Notes: generated by a model not told the origin, from the sequence alone. A DNA stretch of 64,000 nucleotides from CAYNRE01 sp964399535 (GCA_964399535.1 CAYNRE010000055.1:62001-126000), one strand, 5' to 3'. Positions 26,617-34,763 are shown, counted from the stretch's first letter. Made by a program: numbers and translations.

Positions 26617-28689
26617 TTACGCGTTCGCGCGGTCTGCTGGCGAAATGGACTCGACCAGCGAAAACAACTCTTGCGCGTCGATCGGTTTCGTCAGATAAGC
26701 ATTCATTCCCGCGGCCAGGCAACGTTCTCGGTCGAACTGCGAGGCGTGGGCCGTCATGGCCACAATCGGAAGGTGATGCTCGGTGCCCGATTCCTGTTGA
26801 CGAATCTTCGCCGTCGCTTCGAGCCCGTCCATACCGGGCATCTGAACGTCCATCAATACCAGATCGAAGGACTCGTTTTCCAGGTGTTCGACAGCCTCCC
26901 AGCCGTTGCCGGCAACCGTGCAGCGATGGCCCCGACCCTCCAGCAACAGGCAAACCAGGCGCTGGTTGGCCGGGGTGTCCTCGACCACCAGGATCGACAA
27001 CGATCGAATCGGCGGCGCTGGATACCGGTTACCCGAGGCCGACGGCGGACGATCGAAATCGCCCGCGACCGTCGCAAGCGGCAGCGGGTGGTCCATTCGC
27101 GGGGGGCGAGCGAGTTGTGCGGCGGACCAGGTTCGCGACCGTCGCAAGGGGATCCCGACCAGGAACCGACTCCCCTGCCCGGGTGACGACTCCAGAGTAA
27201 TCTCGCCTCGCATTCGTGCCGCGAGCCGCGCCGCGATGGCCAATCCTAGCCCCACGCCGCCGTGGCGGCGGGTCGTTGAAGAATCGACCTGTGCAAAGGG
27301 TGCGAACACGCGCTGCTGGGCCCCCGTGGGAATCCCCATCCCCGTATCCTCGACGGAGATCAGCATTCCGATTTCCTCCTCGGAAGCCGCGGAGCAACTC
27401 ACCCGCACTCGGACCTCGCCGCGGTCGGTGAACTTGATCGCGTTGGACAGCAGCTGGCGCACGATCTGTGCCAGCCGTCGGTCGTCTCCCACAACCTGTT
27501 GAGGTACGTTGTCGTCGATCGACAGCGACAGTTTCAGCCGCTTCGAGCTGGCGGCAGGAGCAGCCTCGCGAATCAGCTCGTCGAATAAGTCGCGCACGAT
27601 AAAATCGTCGCACTCCAGTTGAAACGAGCCATACTCGAGCTGGGAAACATCGAGAATATCGTCGAGAACTCGGAGCAGCGATTTGGCCGATGCGAGCGAT
27701 GCCTCGAGATAGTCGCGCAGTTGGTCGGAAATCGGCTCATGTAGCGCCAAATTGGTCATGCCGATCACCACGTTCAGCGGTGTCCGCAGCTCGTGACTGA
27801 CATTGGTAAGAAACTCGCTCTTGGCGCGACTGGCGCTCTCGGCGGTTGATTTGGCTTGCAGCAGTTCCACTTCCGCCTGTTTTTGCAGCGTGAGATCGAG
27901 CGCGAACCAGATGGTCTCCAAGGTGTCGTCGCGCACGCTCGCCGCACCCAGGAGCATGGGAGCGTGGCCGCCGTCCGCGCGGAGAAACTGTTTCTCATAG
28001 GGAGTGCAGCGACCGGTCGCCTCGATCTCTTGAAGCGCTAATCGATCGAGTTCGGCATACTGGTCCGGAGTGATCGACTTCCAGTTTTTCGGCCACTGCT
28101 CGGGGTCGACCGTCGAGTAACCCAGCGCTTGGGCGAAGGCCGCGTTGCACGATGAAATCTCGCCAGACGCGGCGGCCGAGAAAACTCCGATAATGTTCGC
28201 ATCGACCAGTCGCCGCAGCCGCTGCGCTTCGGTCTCGAGCGCTTGCTCGGTCTCTGCCAGTCGGAAGCCAACGCTCCGCAATCGGGCTTGCGACTGAATC
28301 GCGGCCTGCCCCTGATCGGCCGCGAGTCGGCGGGCGCTGTGCATGGCTCCGCCAAGTAGGCTGATCAGCAACCCCTCGAGGCCAAATTGGGCAACTCGCA
28401 ATGCGCCGCCGGTCGAACTGAGGGAAACCCCGCTGGGGAGCAGAAAGTTCCAGGTTCCCAGGATGGCACCGCAAACCGTGGCCACGATTCCCGGTCCGAT
28501 TCCACCATGCCAGGCCGCCCCCATCACCGCGGCTCCAAACAGTAAGAACGGTGAACTCGCCTGATCGGAAGCCGGCGCAGATGCACATTTGATCATCAGC
28601 ACGAACAGCGGAAACAGGACCGCCAGTGCGTAAGGCACCGCTTGGGTTCGCCGTAGGAAGCGGGACGGTCGGTGTGGCATGTCGCGCAT
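26617..28689 (-). CDS. Hybrid sensor histidine kinase with DUF4118-like membrane domain
   Basis: A 690-residue membrane kinase. The N-terminal 115 residues form four membrane helices of the KdpD/DUF4118 type (LLFGAAVMGAAWHGGIGPGIVATV). A coiled coil leads to a PAS domain (about 150-275), then HisKA with the phospho-His near residue 299 (NVSHELRTPLN), HATPase (N-box QLLSNAIKFTDRG, G1 DTGMGIP, G2 GGVGLGLAIA), and a C-terminal receiver with Asp in VLMDVQMPGMDG and Lys in YLTKPID. The ATG at 28689 is preferred; an in-frame TTG lies 45 bases upstream. Ligand unknown. It heads the kinase-HPt-NtrC operon. Confidence 0.9.
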   Translation of the reverse strand: MRDMPHRPSRFLRRTQAVPYALAVLFPLFVLMIKCASAPASDQASSPFLLFGAAVMGAAWHGGIGPGIVATVCGAILGTWNFLLPSGVSLSSTGGALRVAQFGLEGLLISLLGGAMHSARRLAADQGQAAIQSQARLRSVGFRLAETEQALETEAQRLRRLVDANIIGVFSAAASGEISSCNAAFAQALGYSTVDPEQWPKNWKSITPDQYAELDRLALQEIEATGRCTPYEKQFLRADGGHAPMLLGAASVRDDTLETIWFALDLTLQKQAEVELLQAKSTAESASRAKSEFLTNVSHELRTPLNVVIGMTNLALHEPISDQLRDYLEASLASAKSLLRVLDDILDVSQLEYGSFQLECDDFIVRDLFDELIREAAPAASSKRLKLSLSIDDNVPQQVVGDDRRLAQIVRQLLSNAIKFTDRGEVRVRVSCSAASEEEIGMLISVEDTGMGIPTGAQQRVFAPFAQVDSSTTRRHGGVGLGLAIAARLAARMRGEITLESSPGQGSRFLVGIPLRRSRTWSAAQLARPPRMDHPLPLATVAGDFDRPPSASGNRYPAPPIRSLSILVVEDTPANQRLVCLLLEGRGHRCTVAGNGWEAVEHLENESFDLVLMDVQMPGMDGLEATAKIRQQESGTEHHLPIVAMTAHASQFDRERCLAAGMNAYLTKPIDAQELFSLVESISPADRANA

Positions 28690-28955
28690 GGCAGGGGGGT
28701 GCTTCGATCGGTGGCCCAGAGATCGCAATTCCAATGCCAGCCGGTGGCAAGCCGCGACCGTTTCTCAAAGTTAAGGCAAACCGGCTATTGGAGTATCCGG
28801 CAGCCCTGGTGATCGCCCGGACCCGAACCCAGAATAGCAACGTAAATCGTTATTCTGCGAGCCGCGAGCAGGCTTGGCTGAGTGATTGGCGCTCTTTGGA
28901 ATGCGCCGCGAATGCATGTTTCAGGACAGGATTAGCCCTGCGAGACGAGTGCGTT

Positions 28956-28970
28956 TGTCCAGTTCGGACA
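28956..28970. promoter_or_regulatory. Inverted repeat TGTCC-N5-GGACA
   Basis: Perfect five-base arms with a five-base centre, ten bases before the next dyad (28981-28995). Same size and spacing class as that dyad. Possible operator in the divergent kinase promoter region. Confidence 0.35.
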
Positions 28971-28980
28971 GGTTGCCGAA

Positions 28981-28995
28981 CGACCAAATTGGTCG
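28981..28995. promoter_or_regulatory. Candidate activator dyad CGACC-N5-GGTCG
   Basis: CGACC-AAATT-GGTCG, in fact seven-base arms (CGACCAA/TTGGTCG) around a single A. Shares both half-sites and spacing with 24569-24583. Its place between the two kinase genes suggests autoregulation by the NtrC-type protein; inference. Confidence 0.42.
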
Positions 28996-29256
28996 AGGGC
29001 CTATCAGATTGGTTCCTGGTGCATCATATTTGAAAGGCCCGATAGGGCTCGTTCGTTCCGGCGTCCCGAGTTTTCCCGTCGCGCTTGCGCCGCAACAGCA
29101 CTTTCCGTGGCCTGCCTACCAATGAGGGGTTTAGCTCGCGGCACTTGTGCCGAGCAGCGCGGATCGTCGGCCGGGGGATCCGAGTTGTCGAAATGGCAGT
29201 TTTTGGGGAACCGGCCCTGGCGATGAGCGCGTCGACGGTCCGCAGGAGCAGCCGAC

Positions 29257-31053
29257 TTGGAACCGGTGACCCGAATGCTGCGTCGTGGGACCGTCGTGAT
29301 GACGGCGGCGCTGGCGGCATTCCTGCTTCTCAGTTCGGTGATCTCGTATTACAACCTCCACCAGCTTCGACTGGCCCGCGATCGATGGACCCAGTCGGTT
29401 GAAACGTTGCTCGAGTTGCGAGCCCTGTTTTCGGCGTTGCAAGACGCGGAGTCGAGCCAGCGCGGCTACTTGCTGATCGGCGATCGCAGTTATTTGGCCC
29501 CCTATGAGGCGGCCGCGCCGCGCGTCAGGAGCCACCTTCGCTCTCTCTCTGCCTGGGGAGAAAACAACCCACAGGCTGGCCGCTCGGCGCAGCGCTTGGT
29601 TGCCCTTGGCCAGGAGAAACTTGCGGAACTGGCTGAAACGATCCGTTTGCAGGACGCTTCCCAGCGCACCGAGGTCATGGAGTTGCTCAGAACCCATCGC
29701 GGTAAGGAGGCGATGGACGAAATCCGCGCCTTGACCATCGAGCTGGCCGACATCAATCGCGCGGAACGAACCGCCGCTTCGCACGAGATTCAGCGCTTGG
29801 CCAGCCTGTCGGTGGTGTCGCTGGTGGGGGCGACCATCATCAGCCTGACCCTGCTGGGGTTCATGGTGTATCTGTATCGCAAGCAGGCCGACCAGATTCG
29901 TGCTACGACGCTGGCCCTGCTGGAAGCCGATCGTTCGAAGGATCGTTTCCTGGCCTTTTTGGGGCACGAACTGCGGAATCCCCTGGCGGCCATCGTGAAT
30001 GCCTTGGCAGTGCTGCGGCAAACAACGCCCCAAACCGGCGATTCGGGCCAGATGCAGGAGATTGTCGAACGCCAGGTTCGGCACATCCTGCGGATGGTCG
30101 ACGACCTGCTCGATCTGAGCCGCATCGTCGCCGGGAAGATGGTGCTGCACCCGACCAAGCTGAATCTGATCGAGCTGGTGCGCAGCGCGGTGGAGGATAT
30201 GCGGGGACCGATCGAGGCGGGCGAGCTGCAACTGCAAGGAACCTTTCCAGACCACCCCATTTGGATCGCCGGCGATGCGACCCGGCTCAACCAGGTTCTG
30301 GCGAATCTCTTGCGAAACGCCGCCAAATTCACCGATCCTGGGGGCCGTATTTCAGTGACCGTCAGTGCCGATCCCGATCAAAAAACCTGCCGGGTCGTGG
30401 TGCGCGATACGGGCATCGGCATGGACCCCGATACGCTGAACCGCGCCTTCGGCGCCTTTGTGCAGGATTCCAGCGGGATCGGTGGAAGTCGCGGCGGGCT
30501 GGGGCTGGGGCTGGCCATCGCTCGTGGCCTGGTGGAACGACACAGCGGGCAGCTAACCGCGGCTAGCCAGGGGCGGGGCCAGGGCAGCACCTTCACGCTC
30601 ACCTTGCCCGTGGCCGCACCGCCTTCTGGCCTGGAACTGGCCGAAGACCCGGAGATCGTCATGCGCCCCAAGCGGGTTCTGGTGGTCGACGATCGGCGCG
30701 ATGTTTCTTACACGCTTCGACGCCTGCTGGAAACTTGGGGCCATACCGTACTGGTTGCCGCCGACGGCCCAACCGCGCTGGCACTGGCGGACCAATTCCT
30801 GCCCCAGATCGTCTTCTGCGACATCGGGCTGCCGCTGGGAATGACCGGTTACGAAGTGGCCCAGCACCTGACGCAACGAATGCCCGGCGACGTTTACCTG
30901 GTGGCGGTCACCGGTTACGGGAAGGAAGAAGATCGTCGCCGCGCGCTCGAGGCCGGATTCAACGAGCACCTGGTCAAACCGATCAGCCTGGGGCAATTGC
31001 AGCGGATTTTTCGCACCGCCCAAAGAGGCTCGAGCGCCGAGTTGGGCGTGTAA
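29257..31053 (+). CDS. CHASE3-type hybrid histidine kinase
   Basis: A 598-residue membrane kinase. An N-terminal helix (about 12-32) and a second helix (about 185-206) flank a periplasmic four-helix CHASE3-like sensor with the typical AESSQRGYLLIGDRSYLAPYE segment (64-84). HisKA follows with phospho-His237 in FLGHELRNPLAAI, HATPase with NLLRNAAKFTDPGG, DTGIGMD and GGLGLGLAIA, and a C-terminal receiver with FCDIGLPLG (Asp near 530) and LVKPISL. The TTG at 29257 is taken as start because AGGAG lies eight bases upstream; an ATG follows six codons later. Divergent from the first kinase; may feed the same HPt. Confidence 0.9.
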   Translation: MEPVTRMLRRGTVVMTAALAAFLLLSSVISYYNLHQLRLARDRWTQSVETLLELRALFSALQDAESSQRGYLLIGDRSYLAPYEAAAPRVRSHLRSLSAWGENNPQAGRSAQRLVALGQEKLAELAETIRLQDASQRTEVMELLRTHRGKEAMDEIRALTIELADINRAERTAASHEIQRLASLSVVSLVGATIISLTLLGFMVYLYRKQADQIRATTLALLEADRSKDRFLAFLGHELRNPLAAIVNALAVLRQTTPQTGDSGQMQEIVERQVRHILRMVDDLLDLSRIVAGKMVLHPTKLNLIELVRSAVEDMRGPIEAGELQLQGTFPDHPIWIAGDATRLNQVLANLLRNAAKFTDPGGRISVTVSADPDQKTCRVVVRDTGIGMDPDTLNRAFGAFVQDSSGIGGSRGGLGLGLAIARGLVERHSGQLTAASQGRGQGSTFTLTLPVAAPPSGLELAEDPEIVMRPKRVLVVDDRRDVSYTLRRLLETWGHTVLVAADGPTALALADQFLPQIVFCDIGLPLGMTGYEVAQHLTQRMPGDVYLVAVTGYGKEEDRRRALEAGFNEHLVKPISLGQLQRIFRTAQRGSSAELGV

Positions 31054-31096
31054 CGGCCGGGGTTGCCGCCCCGCCTCAGCCGGCCACCCGACCGCA

Positions 31097-31126
31097 CCTC
31101 GTCGGCGGTGCGCACCGCCGACGAGG
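31097..31126. terminator. Perfect 30-base palindrome between convergent genes
   Basis: CCTCGTCGGCGGTGC is followed directly by its exact reverse complement, so the whole 30 bases form a perfect palindrome. It sits between the stops of the convergent CHASE3 kinase and CsbD genes (31053 and 31141), which suggests a bidirectional terminator, although no T-run follows on either strand. Confidence 0.5.
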
Positions 31127-31140
31127 CTTCCCCGCACCAC

Positions 31141-31344
31141 TCAGCACCGGCACTCGTCGGCGAACTCAGCCACCTGCCGGGCTGCCTCCTCCTTGGCAAT
31201 GCCGTAGCGTTCTTGGATCTTGCCTGCGAGCTGGTCTTGTTTTCCGGCAATCACGTCCAACTCATTGTCGGTGAGCCGGCCCCATTTCTCCTTGGCCTGA
31301 CCTTTAACGACCTTCCATTGGCCTTGAATTCGGTCCCAGTTCAC
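31141..31344 (-). CDS. CsbD family stress protein
   Basis: A 67-residue protein with the full CsbD/YjbJ signature: NWDRIQGQWKVVKGQAKEK, WGRLTDNELDVIAGKQDQLAGKIQERYG, then an Ala/Glu helix. CsbD is a sigma-B general-stress gene in Bacillus, and homologues are abundant in stressed Gram-negative cells; biochemical role unknown. The start is GTG at 31344 with AAAGGAG seven bases before it; the open frame upstream is not conserved. A sigma-54-type site is about 68 bases upstream. Confidence 0.93.
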   Translation of the reverse strand: MNWDRIQGQWKVVKGQAKEKWGRLTDNELDVIAGKQDQLAGKIQERYGIAKEEAARQVAEFADECRC

Positions 31345-31411
31345 GGCAGTCTCCTTTGCAACGGAACAGCAACGAGTTTGAAAACGAAATACGCCAGACG
31401 CGTTGATCGTG

Positions 31412-31427
31412 AGCAAAACGCGCGCCG
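31412..31427 (-). promoter_or_regulatory. Sigma-54 promoter before csbD-like gene
   Basis: Minus strand CGGCGCG-CGTT-TTGCT, GG-N10-GC exact and -12 TTGCT exact (W allowed at the last base). The -12 element is 68 bases before the GTG at 31344. Confidence 0.68.
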
Positions 31428-31673
31428 CACTCCGATCGCAACTTGAACAGGTCCTTCGACTCCTACCTCGATCGACAGCGTTTCCGGCGAAAACTCGCGG
31501 CGCCCGTTTCGATTTCTGCGCTTCGGCGCCCGAACAATTCAGAGGCAATGCCGCTCGCCGAGGGGGGCATGAGATGAGCGCCGAGCGTTCAGACTGGACG
31601 CAGTTGAATCACGCGACAGGGTCCAGCGCGCTTGCAATCGCTGACAAGCCATTGGGATTCAACCAGTTTCGCC

Positions 31674-31689
31674 CGGCACGCGAATTGCA
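31674..31689 (+). promoter_or_regulatory. Sigma-54 promoter before response-regulator gene
   Basis: CGGCACG-CGAA-TTGCA: every consensus position except the first T is matched. It ends 69 bases before the ATG at 31759. One of the best sites in the window. Confidence 0.85.
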
Positions 31690-31758
31690 GCCCGGATCGA
31701 AAGTCTTTGCGCACCTTGCCTTGTATACCTCTCGGCACGACTAATGAGGACCAGTGCA

Positions 31759-32142
31759 ATGGCGGAACAAGAACGCGTTCTGGTCGTCGACGACGACCGC
31801 GCTCAACGAGCCTTGCTGAGCCGGCTGCTTACCGGTGCGGGTTATCGAGTGGACGCCGCGGCCGATGGAAGCGAGGCCCTGCGGATGGCCGACGAGCAGC
31901 ACTACGCGATCGTGGTGCTCGACTTCGAAATGCCGGGGCTCAATGGCGTCGAATTGTTCGAGCAGCTCATCGAGCGCCAGCCTCGACTGCGCGGCGTGAT
32001 CGTTACGGCCTACGCTTCGCTCGGAACCGTATATCCGGCCATGTGCGTCGGAATCAGCCGCGTGTTGGCCAAACCCGTGAGTGCCGAAGAGCTTTGCCAA
32101 GTCGTCGATCGGCTGTCTGGCGAGTCGACCAAGCTGATCTGA
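31759..32142 (+). CDS. Single-domain response regulator (CheY-like)
   Basis: A 127-residue receiver with no output domain. VLVVDDDRA forms the acidic pocket, Asp55 in VVLDFEMPG is the phospho-acceptor, Thr in VIVTAY and Lys in VLAKPVS complete the active site. The ATG at 31759 is preferred over one five codons upstream because GAGGAC lies eight bases before it. As a lone receiver it can act as a phosphate sink or shuttle between the two hybrid kinases and the HPt protein. Convergent with the AI-2E-type permease gene. Confidence 0.88.
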   Translation: MAEQERVLVVDDDRAQRALLSRLLTGAGYRVDAAADGSEALRMADEQHYAIVVLDFEMPGLNGVELFEQLIERQPRLRGVIVTAYASLGTVYPAMCVGISRVLAKPVSAEELCQVVDRLSGESTKLI

Positions 32143-32196
32143 CCTGGCCACTGGCTGCGTTGCAATTCGCCGGCCCGGCGGGGGCATGCTACCGTT

Positions 32197-34101
32197 CTAA
32201 TCGGTCTGCTCAAGCTGGTGCGCTGACTCGATCAGTTCGTCGCGCAGGTTGGAAGCGAGCGATTGCCGGACCGGTTCGAGACGCCGGCGAAGGTTCCTGA
32301 GCGACAAGTCCGCGCCATGGGCACCGCCTGAGACGAGCGATCGCAACTCGTCCTCCGCGGTCGGGCCGGACCGCAGTAACAGAAGGGCGCGGAACCCCGA
32401 CCAGCGGGTCGAGGGCAGCCGGTCGAGCAATTGCCGCGCGTGACGGGCGGCTCGAGGGCCAAGCGCGCAGATCACAACGGCCCCTGGCTGCCGGCGAGCT
32501 ATCTCCAACACCACTTCGTGGGCGGTCTGAAGGCGCTCGCTAAGTTCCGGAAGCCAACCGTCTTCGCGGAGCGAGTCGGCCACCAGCCGCGCAGCGAGCT
32601 CGTCGCATCCCGGCCGTGCCCCCACGACGAGCACCGTCGGCGCCTGCACTGGATGGCTGCCGGATTGTGGGCTTACGTCCAGCTCGCCGAGCAGCTCTCG
32701 CGTCGAAGCCAGAAGCTGCGCGAAGTGGTCGCGGTTGACCGCGCCGATCGATCGGTCGTCGGCGGCGCGCAGCAGCGCCGGGATCAAGAAGTCGGCCAGC
32801 GCGGCGGGAGAATCGCTCGCACCCTGCTGGTCTTCGACCACGCGTAGCGCCTCGTGAACGTCGCCCGCCAAGAGACGCTGATAAAGCCGCTCGCTGGGGG
32901 TTAGCGGATCCTCGTCGCTGAACAGCATGGTGAAAAAAGCCAACTGCGGAACATGTCGGCCCAGGATGGTGATCAGCACGGTTAGCGGTGTCGCCAGGAC
33001 GAGTCCCAGGGCTCCCCAGAGCCAGGTCCAGAACAGCGCCGAGACCAAGATTCCGATCGCGGATACTCCGGTGCTGTTTCCATAAAGCAGGGGTTCGAGC
33101 ACGTTGTTCACGCAAAGTTCGATCACCGCCAAACCCGCGACCAGCACGGCCAAGCTCGCCCATCCCTCGGTAACGGCCAGCGCGACCAACAGGGGCAGGA
33201 CCATGGCCATTAGCGGCCCGACATAGGGGATGAAGCGGAGCATCGTGCCCAACGCCCCCCAAAGAATCGTGTTGGGAAGGCCGACCGACCAGGTCAACAA
33301 AGTCAGAGACAATCCATAAAGAACGTTGATGAAGAGCTGCATTCGCAGATACCGGCTGACGCGCCGCGCCGCCTCGTCCAGCAGTTGGGTCGTCCCGGGA
33401 ATTCGGTCGACTCCCATCAACACAATCAGTCGGTCGCGCAGGCTGTCGTACTTGATCAGCATGAAGATCGTAAACACGATGACCACCCCGACGGTCGCCA
33501 GCGGTGAAAGCACGGGGCCCAGCCAATCGCGAAACAGCTGGACGGGATGAAGCGACTCGCCGACAACCCGCACCGAAAGGGGCTTGCTCGCGCCGGAACG
33601 AGTGGCATCTGGCCGAGGAGAAGTTGCTTCGGTCGAAGGTTCGACCGCTTCCCCCGGGGCGGCGTCGCCGGCGGCCGCGACCTCATCCACCGGTCTGAGT
33701 TTCGTGGTGACCTCGTCGAGCATGGTCGTCGAGGCCGTGATGCGCTGAAGGAAAGGTTCCAAACCGCTGCGCGCGCTGGCCGCTTTTGCGCTAATGTTGC
33801 TCCGGTACCGCGGCAGCTCGCGGGAAAGTTCGAGTACCTGTCCGGCCACGAGATACATCGCGACCCCGCCGCAGGACAGGGCGACTCCAACGCTCAAAAC
33901 CGACGATGCCACCCGCGGCAACCGCCAAGATTCCAGCCGTTTCACCCACGGCAGAAGCAGGAACATGAGCAGCATCGACAGCGCCAGCGGCAACAGCACG
34001 CTGCGGGCCAAATACAGCGCGGCCACCAGGATCGCCAGCAAGACCACGGTCTGAAAGGTAGAGCCTGATACCCCAGGAGCTTTGACCGAGCGACTGACCA
34101 T
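32197..34101 (-). CDS. AI-2E family transporter with C-terminal B12-binding-like extension
   Basis: A 634-residue membrane protein. The permease part (1-395) shows the AI-2E/PerM layout: two N-terminal helices, a soluble stretch with an acidic Ala/Pro-rich insert (about 135-170), then helices with GLPNTILWGALGTMLRFIPYVGPLMA (about 274-299) and PLTVLI. The cytoplasmic extension has a helical cap, LTPSERLYQRLLAGDVHEAL (about 401-420), then a Rossmann-like fold (about 488-600, VLVVGARPGCDELAARLVAD) that resembles cobalamin-binding domains without the DxHxxG His. The family exports small molecules (TqsA: autoinducer-2) or acts as Na+/H+ antiporter; substrate here unknown. A sigma-54-type site lies 78 bases upstream. 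Confidence 0.85.
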   Translation of the reverse strand: MVSRSVKAPGVSGSTFQTVVLLAILVAALYLARSVLLPLALSMLLMFLLLPWVKRLESWRLPRVASSVLSVGVALSCGGVAMYLVAGQVLELSRELPRYRSNISAKAASARSGLEPFLQRITASTTMLDEVTTKLRPVDEVAAAGDAAPGEAVEPSTEATSPRPDATRSGASKPLSVRVVGESLHPVQLFRDWLGPVLSPLATVGVVIVFTIFMLIKYDSLRDRLIVLMGVDRIPGTTQLLDEAARRVSRYLRMQLFINVLYGLSLTLLTWSVGLPNTILWGALGTMLRFIPYVGPLMAMVLPLLVALAVTEGWASLAVLVAGLAVIELCVNNVLEPLLYGNSTGVSAIGILVSALFWTWLWGALGLVLATPLTVLITILGRHVPQLAFFTMLFSDEDPLTPSERLYQRLLAGDVHEALRVVEDQQGASDSPAALADFLIPALLRAADDRSIGAVNRDHFAQLLASTRELLGELDVSPQSGSHPVQAPTVLVVGARPGCDELAARLVADSLREDGWLPELSERLQTAHEVVLEIARRQPGAVVICALGPRAARHARQLLDRLPSTRWSGFRALLLLRSGPTAEDELRSLVSGGAHGADLSLRNLRRRLEPVRQSLASNLRDELIESAHQLEQTD

Positions 34102-34178
34102 GGCAGCTTTTCCGACGGCGGATTCTCCCGGCCTCGTGCATCACAACGGTGGTGCCGGGCAGGTGTGCTCCAAGACAT

Positions 34179-34194
34179 TGCAAGAATCGTACCC
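34179..34194 (-). promoter_or_regulatory. Sigma-54 promoter before AI-2E-type permease gene
   Basis: Minus strand GGGTACG-ATTC-TTGCA: exact GG-N10-GC spacing, full TTGCA, two substitutions in the -24 half. The -12 element is 78 bases before the ATG at 34101. Confidence 0.68.
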
Positions 34195-34268
34195 AGCTCA
34201 GACACGATGCCGGCCTCTTTGCATCTGCTCGTCTGCATCCGCGCCTTCGCCCTAATCTGGCCCCAGGC

Positions 34269-34283
34269 TGACCAAGCTGGTTG
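34269..34283. promoter_or_regulatory. Imperfect activator-like dyad between divergent sigma-54 sites
   Basis: TGACC-AAGCT-GGTTG, the same arm length and spacing as CGACC-N5-GGTCG with one change in each arm. It is 75 and 65 bases from the two flanking -24 elements, a usual range for an enhancer-type site. Confidence 0.35.
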
Positions 34284-34347
34284 GCCGACGACCAGACGAA
34301 GCCCGGTCGAACCCGAATCCCAGTGCAACTCCAGTCGAGGGAACCTG

Positions 34348-34363
34348 CGGCACGGGCTTTGCG
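34348..34363 (+). promoter_or_regulatory. Sigma-54 promoter before lipoprotein gene
   Basis: CGGCACG-GGCT-TTGCG, matching all key positions (GGCACG, TTGC, GG-N10-GC). It ends 107 bases before the ATG at 34470. Confidence 0.8.
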
Positions 34364-34469
34364 TTCCCTGAAACAACCGTGATCTGCCCAGGGGGGCGGT
34401 CGTAAAGCAGCCCCCGGGCAACTTGGCTCGAATGTCAGATTTCTCCACCTGGTGATAGGGAGCTATGAG

Positions 34470-34763
34470 ATGTTCAAGAAGTTGACCTTTCTTTGCGTGT
34501 CGGGGTTAGCACTAACCTTGCTTCCGGCCTGTCAAAAATCGCCCGAAGAGGCTCGCGACGACTTACAGGATGCCGAGCAGCGGGCGTACGAAAACGTTCG
34601 AGAGGAACAGGCCGACGTCGAAGCGGAGCGACGCGAAGCCGAGGACGAAATCCGAGCCGAGCAGCGCGACGTGGAAGACGCGGCAGCCGAGGGCGCGGCA
34701 GACGTGCAAACCGAGCGGCAAGAAGTCGAGGAGGCCGACCGAAACGCCGAGCCGAATCCCTAG
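34470..34763 (+). CDS. Small charged lipoprotein, coiled-coil
   Basis: A 97-residue protein with a lipoprotein signal (MFKKLTFLCVSGLALTLLPAC, lipobox LLPAC with Cys21). The mature part is almost entirely Glu/Arg/Ala/Asp in long heptad-like helices (REEQADVEAERREAEDEIRA), suited to an extended coiled coil in the periplasm, similar in character to Lpp-like or YtxH/apolipoprotein-like stress proteins. GGGAG is seven bases before the ATG. A terminator follows the gene, so it is monocistronic. Confidence 0.82.
   Translation: MFKKLTFLCVSGLALTLLPACQKSPEEARDDLQDAEQRAYENVREEQADVEAERREAEDEIRAEQRDVEDAAAEGAADVQTERQEVEEADRNAEPNP

Larger units (their letters stand above)
28690..29256. other. Divergent region between the two hybrid kinase genes
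   Basis: A 567-base non-coding stretch. It contains several dyads: GAATAGCAACG-TAAAT-CGTTATTC-like repeat at about 28833-28856, TGTCC-N5-GGACA at 28956-28970, CGACC-N5-GGTCG at 28981-28995, and CGGCAC-TT-GTGCCG at 29139-29152. I found no sigma-54 element here, so the kinase genes are probably read by another sigma factor. A regulator binding these dyads could control both directions. Confidence 0.5.
31345..31758. other. Divergent promoter region of csbD-like and response-regulator genes
   Basis: A 414-base gap without a gene. It contains two outward-facing sigma-54 elements (31412-31427 minus and 31674-31689 plus). Between them lie direct repeats of CGGCGCCCG about 26 bases apart (near 31499 and 31525) and a CTGGAC/GTCCAG inverted pair (about 31594-31626). 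Confidence 0.55.
34102..34469. other. Divergent promoter region of permease and lipoprotein genes
   Basis: A 368-base gap without a gene. It holds two outward sigma-54 elements (34179-34194 minus and 34348-34363 plus) with an imperfect activator-like dyad midway (34269-34283), and a G/C-rich imperfect hairpin at about 34384-34420. Confidence 0.6.

Noticed and set aside
34142..34157. Second possible sigma-54 element before the AI-2E permease (CGGCACC-ACCG-TTGTG)
   Set aside because: The invariant -12 GC is GT; the site at 34179-34194 fits better.
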